The position numbers and the translations under genes are program-made. The notes beneath the pieces are model-generated. The model worked only from the letters and a program-made list of their open reading frames with translations, was not told the origin of the DNA and did not search any database. Shown piece after piece: positions 58,928 through 64,000 of a stretch of DNA of 64,000 bases (position 1 is the stretch's first letter; each line of letters begins with the position of its first letter). Origin of the DNA: Cocos nucifera (taxonomy: Eukaryota; Streptophyta; Magnoliopsida; Arecales; Arecaceae); NCBI GenBank assembly GCA_006176705.1, contig QRFJ01005780.1, positions 1 to 64,000 of the forward strand, written 5' to 3'.

Positions 58928-61900
58928 ATGAAGCTGGTGGTAGAGGTGGTGGATGCTCATGATCTTATGCCCAAGGACGGCGAGGGATCGGCAAGCGCAT
59001 TCGTTGAGGTGGACTTCGGCAACCAGCTCACCCGAACCAGAACCATTCCCAAGGATCTCAACCCTGTGTGGAACCAGAAGCTCTCCTTCTACCTCGACGA
59101 TCCTGAAAGCCTCTCGAAACAGAGCATCGAGGTCTGCATCTACAACGACCGGAAGACTTTCCCCGGTCGCAACTTCCTCGGAAAGGTAAGAGTCCACGGC
59201 TCAAATATTGTTAGGAAAGGAGAGGAAATCCTCCAAAGATTCCCACTAGAGAAGAAGTGGTTCTTCTCCCCGATCAAAGGCGACATCGCCTTGAAGCTCT
59301 ACATCTCTCCAGAGCCCAAAACTCCTCCACCACTTCCATCTCCCCCTTCTTCCATCGATATTAATCCTTCCACTGGTACAAGCGAAAGCACCGAAACCGC
59401 CCCTTCTGCTACTGAGAGCACCCTGGTAGTTGAAAGTAAATCTACCACTAAAACGCCTGCCTCTTCTCCTGCTGAAGAGGAAGCGGAACTAATCAAAGAG
59501 CCAATTGAAGTAAAACTAGAGACTGTCCACCACATCAACAAGCACCAGGTCTCGCCACAGCCGGGGAAATCCATCGAGCAGCAGAGCCCTGCAGCTGCGG
59601 CGCCGGTGCCGGTTATGGCATACCACCAGGTCCAACATGGCCAGGCCCAGCCGAGCCGGGCAGAGGAGTACAAGCTCAAAGACACCAGCCCCCAACTCGG
59701 CGAGCGTTGGCCTGCGGGGGCCCATGGGAAGGGCGGCGCGTGGATGACGAGCTTCTACGGCGACAAGTTCACGAGCACCTACGACCTCGTCGAGCAGATG
59801 TACTACCTCTACGTGCGCGTCGTCAAGGCCAAGGACCTCCCCACCAACGCCATCAGCGGAAGCTGCGACCCCTACGCGGAGGTGAAACTCGGCAACTACC
59901 GGGGCACCACCAAACACTTGGAGAAGAGGACCAATCCCGAATGGAACCAGGTGTTCGCTTTCTCCAAGGAGCGAATCCAGTCGACCATTCTCGAAGTATT
60001 TGTCAAGGATAGGGAGATGGTGGCGAGGGACGACTACGTCGGCAAGGTGGTGTTTGATCTGAACGAAGTGCCGACGAGAGTCCCGCCGGACAGTCCTTTG
60101 GCCCCGCAATGGTATCGGCTGGAGGACCGCCGGGGGGAAGTCAAGGTGAGGGGGGAGATCATGCTCGCTGTGTGGATGGGGACGCAGGCCGATGAGGCCT
60201 TCCCGGAGGCGTGGCACGCCGACGCTGCCTCCGTCCAAGGCGAGGGAGTGTTCAACATCCGGTCCAAGGTCTACGTCTCCCCAAAGCTCTGGTACCTCAG
60301 AGTAAATGTCATCGAAGCTCAGGACGTGCAGCCCAACGAGAGAGGCCGGTATCCGGATGCGTTCGTCAAGGCCCAAGTCGGCAACCAGGTGCTCAAGACT
60401 CGAGTCAGCAGCACACGGTCCTTGAATCCCATGTGGAATGAGGACCTGGTGTTCGTCGCGGCCGAGCCCTTCGAAGAGCACCTCGTGCTCACCGTCGAGG
60501 ACCGGGTGCATCCGACCAAGGACGAGTTGCTCGGGCGGATCGCCTTGCCACTGACCCTGTTCGAGAAGCGGCTGGACCACCGGCCGGTGCACTCGCGGTG
60601 GTTCAATCTGGAGAGGTTTGGCTTCGGCCCCCTCGAAGGCCAGCAGCGGAAGGAGCTCAGGTTCTCGACCCGGGTCCATCTCCGCGTCTGCCTCGAGGGA
60701 GCCTACCATGTTATGGACGAGTCCACCATGTACATCAGCGACACCCGGCCCACCGCCCGCCAGCTCTGGAAGCAGCCCATCGGAATCCTGGAAGTCGGCA
60801 TTCTCAGCGCCCAGGGTCTGGCTCCCATGAAGACCAAGGACAACAGGGGCACCACCGACGCCTACTGCGTTGCGAAATATGGCCAGAAATGGGTTCGAAC
60901 TCGAACGATCATCGACTCCTTCAGCCCCAAATGGAACGAGCAGTACACATGGGAGGTCTACGACCCCTGCACCGTGATCACGCTTGGAGTGTTCGACAAT
61001 TGTCATCTCGGTGGCAATGACAAGCCTGCTGGCAGCGGCCCGGCCAAAGACACGAGAATTGGCAAGGTGAGGATTCGGCTATCGACGCTCGAGATGGATC
61101 GGATATACACGCATGCGTACCCGCTCATCGTTCTCCAGCCGTCGGGGGTGAAAAAGATGGGGGAGCTGCAGCTGGCGGTGAGGTTCACGTGCCTGTCCCT
61201 TGCCAACGTAATCTACCTCTACGGCCACCCTCTGCTGCCCAAGATGCATTATATCCACCCATTCACTGTGAGCCAGGTGGACAACCTGAGGTACCAAGCG
61301 ATGAGCATCGTTGCGGCGAGGCTCGGCCGGGCGGAGCCGCCGCTGAGGAAGGAGGTGGTGGAGTACATGCTGGACGCGGACTCCCACATGTGGAGCATGA
61401 GGAGGAGCAAGGCCAACTTCTTCCGGATCATGTCGCTGCTCTCGGGCACCATTGCTATGTGCCGGTGGTTCGATGATGTTTGCCACTGGAAGAATCCGAT
61501 CACGACCATACTCGTTCATATCTTGTTCGTGATACTGATCTGTTATCCCGAGCTGATCCTCCCGACGATGTTTCTGTATATGTTTATGATTGGATTGTGG
61601 AATTATAGGTTCAGGCCGAGGCACCCGCCGCACATGGACACGAAGCTTTCGTGGGCAGAGGCCACACACCCGGACGAGCTCGACGAGGAGTTCGACACAT
61701 TTCCCACGACGAAGCCGCATGATTTGGTCCGGATGAGGTATGACAGGCTTCGGAGCGTGGCGGGGAGGATACAGACGGTGGTGGGGGACATGGCGACGCA
61801 GGGGGAGAGGTTTCAGTCTCTACTGAGTTGGAGGGATCCAAGGGCGACCTGCCTGTTTGTGATGTTCTGCCTCGTTGCGGCTGTGGTGCTGTATGTGACC

Positions 61901-62029
61901 CCATTCAGGGTGATAGCACTGGTAGCAGGGCTGTATACACTGCGCCACCCCCGGTTCAGGAGCAAGCTGCCCTCGGTGCCGAGCAATTTCTTCAAGAGAC
62001 TGCCGTCCCGGATAGATAGCATGCTCTGA
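58928..62029 (+). CDS. MCTP: Multiple C2 domain and transmembrane region protein (MCTP/QUIRKY family)
   Basis: Single-exon, 1033 codons, the usual plant size. C2A spans residues 1-125 (KLVVEVVDAHDLMPKDGEG), a Pro/Ser/Thr/Glu-rich linker about 130-270, C2B about 290-410 (Asp314 in CDPYAEV), C2C about 455-570 (YPDAFVKAQV, TKDELLG), and C2D about 618-755 (TTDAYCVAKYG). The PRT_C domain (770-1033) has two hydrophobic hairpins, about 858-893 and 973-1003. Family members are ER-anchored tethers concentrated at plasmodesmata; the C-terminal segments hold the ER and the C2 domains contact plasma-membrane lipids. C2A lacks the usual DPY aspartate (SASAF), so it may bind lipid without calcium; C2B keeps more acidic loop residues. 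The ATG has A at -3. High GC and strong third-position bias are typical of monocot genes. Orthology within the family needs a tree. Confidence 0.97.
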   Translation: MKLVVEVVDAHDLMPKDGEGSASAFVEVDFGNQLTRTRTIPKDLNPVWNQKLSFYLDDPESLSKQSIEVCIYNDRKTFPGRNFLGKVRVHGSNIVRKGEEILQRFPLEKKWFFSPIKGDIALKLYISPEPKTPPPLPSPPSSIDINPSTGTSESTETAPSATESTLVVESKSTTKTPASSPAEEEAELIKEPIEVKLETVHHINKHQVSPQPGKSIEQQSPAAAAPVPVMAYHQVQHGQAQPSRAEEYKLKDTSPQLGERWPAGAHGKGGAWMTSFYGDKFTSTYDLVEQMYYLYVRVVKAKDLPTNAISGSCDPYAEVKLGNYRGTTKHLEKRTNPEWNQVFAFSKERIQSTILEVFVKDREMVARDDYVGKVVFDLNEVPTRVPPDSPLAPQWYRLEDRRGEVKVRGEIMLAVWMGTQADEAFPEAWHADAASVQGEGVFNIRSKVYVSPKLWYLRVNVIEAQDVQPNERGRYPDAFVKAQVGNQVLKTRVSSTRSLNPMWNEDLVFVAAEPFEEHLVLTVEDRVHPTKDELLGRIALPLTLFEKRLDHRPVHSRWFNLERFGFGPLEGQQRKELRFSTRVHLRVCLEGAYHVMDESTMYISDTRPTARQLWKQPIGILEVGILSAQGLAPMKTKDNRGTTDAYCVAKYGQKWVRTRTIIDSFSPKWNEQYTWEVYDPCTVITLGVFDNCHLGGNDKPAGSGPAKDTRIGKVRIRLSTLEMDRIYTHAYPLIVLQPSGVKKMGELQLAVRFTCLSLANVIYLYGHPLLPKMHYIHPFTVSQVDNLRYQAMSIVAARLGRAEPPLRKEVVEYMLDADSHMWSMRRSKANFFRIMSLLSGTIAMCRWFDDVCHWKNPITTILVHILFVILICYPELILPTMFLYMFMIGLWNYRFRPRHPPHMDTKLSWAEATHPDELDEEFDTFPTTKPHDLVRMRYDRLRSVAGRIQTVVGDMATQGERFQSLLSWRDPRATCLFVMFCLVAAVVLYVTPFRVIALVAGLYTLRHPRFRSKLPSVPSNFFKRLPSRIDSML

Positions 62030-62666
62030 AAGGATGTTAGCTGCCACGGTGGAACCTGTCTAGGGGGAAGATCTGGCCTTTCCAATTTGTTATAATTTTG
62101 GTATTTGTTGAACTATACTGTTTTTTTTTTTTTTTTCTTTGCCTTTTTTTTACATGTTTGAGTGGTGTAATGATTTCAAAATTCAGCTCTCTTGTTTCTA
62201 TTTTGGATGGTGAGTTGAGTCTAGAGCATGCTACTCAGTCCTGCGGTGTAATAATGTGAATGTGACATTTTGCTTTTTAATATGTACGCGGGTTCTTCTT
62301 CAAACCTCCCTCTGGCTTTTCTGAGAAAAGCTATCACCAGATTGCACATATACTGATTTGCATCACAGCTAATGACGCACCACAATCGAATAATACAAGG
62401 TACGTTAGGTGGAAGATAGGCTAATTTTTGAAGATGTTTGGATGAAGTGGAGAAAAAAAAAAGGAACAAGCAGACAGTACAGCTCAATGGGGCTTAAAGT
62501 ATGAGCGATAAAAATATTCTAATAAAAAGGGGATTCTCCTTCCACCAGTTAATCGTGCTTGAGGTTGCTTGGGAACAACTGAATACAAAGAACGCAGAGG
62601 TGCTCTACTTTCAAAAGTAAACAGTACCCAGAGAAGATTAAAGTTACATGAGATGAGCATGCGCGA

Positions 62667-62693
62667 GTGTGTGTGTGTATATATATATATATA
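62667..62693. repeat. (GT)n(AT)n microsatellite
   Basis: GT about six times followed by AT about seven to eight times, between the two convergent genes. Confidence 0.9.
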
Positions 62694-62714
62694 ATTGATT
62701 GAATCAACATTCAT

Positions 62715-62985
62715 ATTCGGTTAAATTAAAATTAAATAACAAAAATCCTACATGAACGATCTAAGTTATTATTTATCATTTCAAAATTTCTTTAAAAATC
62801 TCTAATCTATGCAATAAAAAAATATATTTAATTTAATTTTATTTAAATTATCTATATAAATTAAAATTTTCTCAATCATATAATTTTTTTATATAAATAA
62901 TTTTAAAATAATAAATTATATTTAACAGTTTAAATTATTAACATAAAATTTTTATTATAAAAATTTTAACCTAACCGAATGAAAG
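62715..62985. mobile_element. Possible AT-rich MITE
   Basis: ATTCGGTTAAATTAAAAT (about 62715-62732) and its near-complement ATTTTAACCTAACCGAAT (about 62963-62981) would be terminal inverted repeats around an AT-rich, non-coding core of about 230 bp. No clear target duplication was found. Confidence 0.35.
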
Positions 62986-63234
62986 TCCAAATCCAAATGA
63001 GCTGATCTAACCCGGTTATATATTTATATATATAGAACCAAATATGCTGTCACTATTAAAATAAATTAAAGTTATATTCTCCTGACTACATCACATAACA
63101 TTGTCTAAGATTACGTTGCTGAACTTTATTCCCATAAATCTGGCAAAAACACCTTCGTGATCGGATTCCATACGAAACGATTCTTAGTGCTGAACAACTC
63201 ATTCGCAAATGTAAAAAAATAACGCGCCCTACTC

Positions 63235-63272
63235 AAAAAAAAAAAAAAAACAGAGAGAGAGAGAGAGAAAAA
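63235..63272. repeat. A-run and (GA)n microsatellite
   Basis: About sixteen A then CAGAGAGA repeats, in the likely 3' flank or untranslated region of RPL6. Confidence 0.85.
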
Positions 63273-63482
63273 AGACGTGCATCTATTAATAATTCAGATT
63301 TATCTAAAAAGTCCAACCAACCAAATACGGCCTAACTGCGTAAACATCCCTCGTGAACAACAAACCAAACATAAAACAAAACTCAAGTTCACTTCCTCGC
63401 ATCCAAAACTGAAAGTAACCCACCTACACTGAAGCTTGAACAGCACTTCAGAGGGAGCTGCTCAGATGCTTTCATTGCCATT

Positions 63483-63908
63483 TTAGAAAACAAGCTCATG
63501 TGGTTTCATGCCTGCCCTAAGAGAAAACCTAGCACCTAAATATGCCTTCAAGTCTAGAACAGCTTCAATGGCTTTGATCAATTGGGCATCCACGGTCTTC
63601 TGGTCATCTTTCTTCTCCTGAGGCAGTGCCTTGGTTACCTTCATGATTTTAAGAATTATAGGGTTAGCCATGTAGCACGTATAAATGTCATCAGCCAGAA
63701 CCTGTGATCAATAAATCGAAACAGACCTCTTTTTCCGTATCAAAAAATTCACCCTCACTCTTCTTTGTCTTCTTCTTCTTTTCCTTCGTGAAATATTTGT
63801 CATCAAATTTCTCAACATCAACCCCAGAAATATCAATCTTGGTGGATGTACCAATGACATAAGCCTGATTCACACGGCGCAGAGGAACTCCATTTATCTT
63901 GAAGGGCC
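63483..63908 (-). CDS. RPL6: 60S ribosomal protein L6 (eL6), C-terminal exons
   Basis: Structural protein of the large cytosolic ribosomal subunit. The last exon is 63638-63483, beginning VTKALPQEKKDD and ending AYLGARFSLRAGMKPHELVF plus TAA. The preceding exon is 63908-63727 and encodes GPFKINGVPLRRVNQAYVI, then TKIDISGV, KFDDKYF, a lysine-rich KKKTKKSEGEFF and DTEKE. The intron 63726-63639 has GT (GAG/GTCTGT) and AG (ATGAAG/GTAACC). The exon at 63908 follows a CTGCTGCAG acceptor, with one base of the first glycine codon in the exon outside the window. No stop or frame break is seen, so this is an active gene cut by the window edge. The two small ORFs that overlap it run into the intron and are not separate genes. 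Confidence 0.95.
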
Positions 63909-64000
63909 CTGCAGCAGCATAACATTACAAGAAGCAATACCAAGAAAAAAAATTGGTTGAGACAGAAATCAACTATCAGAAAAAGGAACAAGGTAAAATC
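63909..64000 (-). other. RPL6: RPL6 upstream intron (partial)
   Basis: Sequence beyond the acceptor at 63909-63911; no exon of RPL6 is recognisable before the window ends. Confidence 0.7.

Larger units (their letters stand above)
62030..63482. other. Intergenic between convergent MCTP and RPL6
   Basis: 62030 to about 62260 is probably the MCTP 3' untranslated region, with a T-rich stretch (62120-62152) and AATAATG at 62251. About 63200-63482 should be the RPL6 3' untranslated region. The middle (62697-63020) is very AT-rich. No further gene is seen. Confidence 0.6.

Noticed and set aside
59516..61006. 496-codon minus-strand ORF opposite the MCTP gene
   Set aside because: A shadow ORF: the GC-rich, third-position-biased MCTP reading frame suppresses stops on the other strand. 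It has no domain and no promoter.
1..64000. tRNA, rRNA, telomere or organelle-derived inserts
   Set aside because: No cloverleaf with conserved A/B boxes, no rRNA core motifs, no TTTAGGG runs and no recognisable plastid or mitochondrial genes were seen on reading both strands.

Overview
This is plant nuclear DNA, almost certainly from a monocot and plausibly a palm. That reading rests on a GC-rich intronless MCTP gene, plant-type Ty1/copia and Ty3/gypsy elements, hAT and CACTA transposons, and spliceosomal introns. The species cannot be fixed from sequence alone. About four fifths of the window is transposable element, much of it nested and decayed. Two genes look intact: an MCTP-family gene (58928-62029, +) and the 3' end of a ribosomal protein L6 gene (63483-64000, -), which converge at the right edge.

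Left part (1-19735): the tail and 3' LTR of a gypsy element (1-1097); a decayed hAT transposase on the minus strand (about 1150-4230); an Athila-like gypsy element with both LTRs truncated and a gag but no pol (5082-12862), itself split by a 2.9-kb solo LTR with a perfect 5-bp target duplication CTTAA (6484-9362); then a decayed, intron-retaining copy of the C-terminal third of a FRIENDLY/CLU mitochondrial-clustering gene (13609-18472).

Nest 1 (19736-34890): a non-coding LTR retroelement on the minus strand whose right LTR is split by an 11.5-kb CACTA transposon (22530-34001). The CACTA element contains a minus-strand gypsy element (24888 to about 31720) that carries only gag between its LTRs. 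Several very large tandem arrays lie here, plus a roughly 1.4-kb foldback at the right end of the CACTA element.

Nest 2 (35018-57840): a solo gypsy LTR (duplication ACTAG) split by a minus-strand copia element B (35062-56764, duplication CTAGA), itself split by a plus-strand copia element A (42047-52464). The order of insertion is therefore solo LTR, then B, then A.

Right part (57841-64000): the MCTP promoter, a 5' leader with two overlapping upstream ORFs, the 1033-codon MCTP gene, a short repeat-bearing intergenic stretch, and RPL6.

Three themes recur. Boundaries and coding regions show C-to-T (or G-to-A) decay at element termini, a primer-binding site and zinc-finger cysteines. Retroelement families have independently grown tandem arrays whose units are centred on short palindromes. 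Coding-poor elements (the Nest 1 LTR element and the gag-only gypsy) share the same type of primer-binding site. I found no tRNA, rRNA or CRISPR locus.
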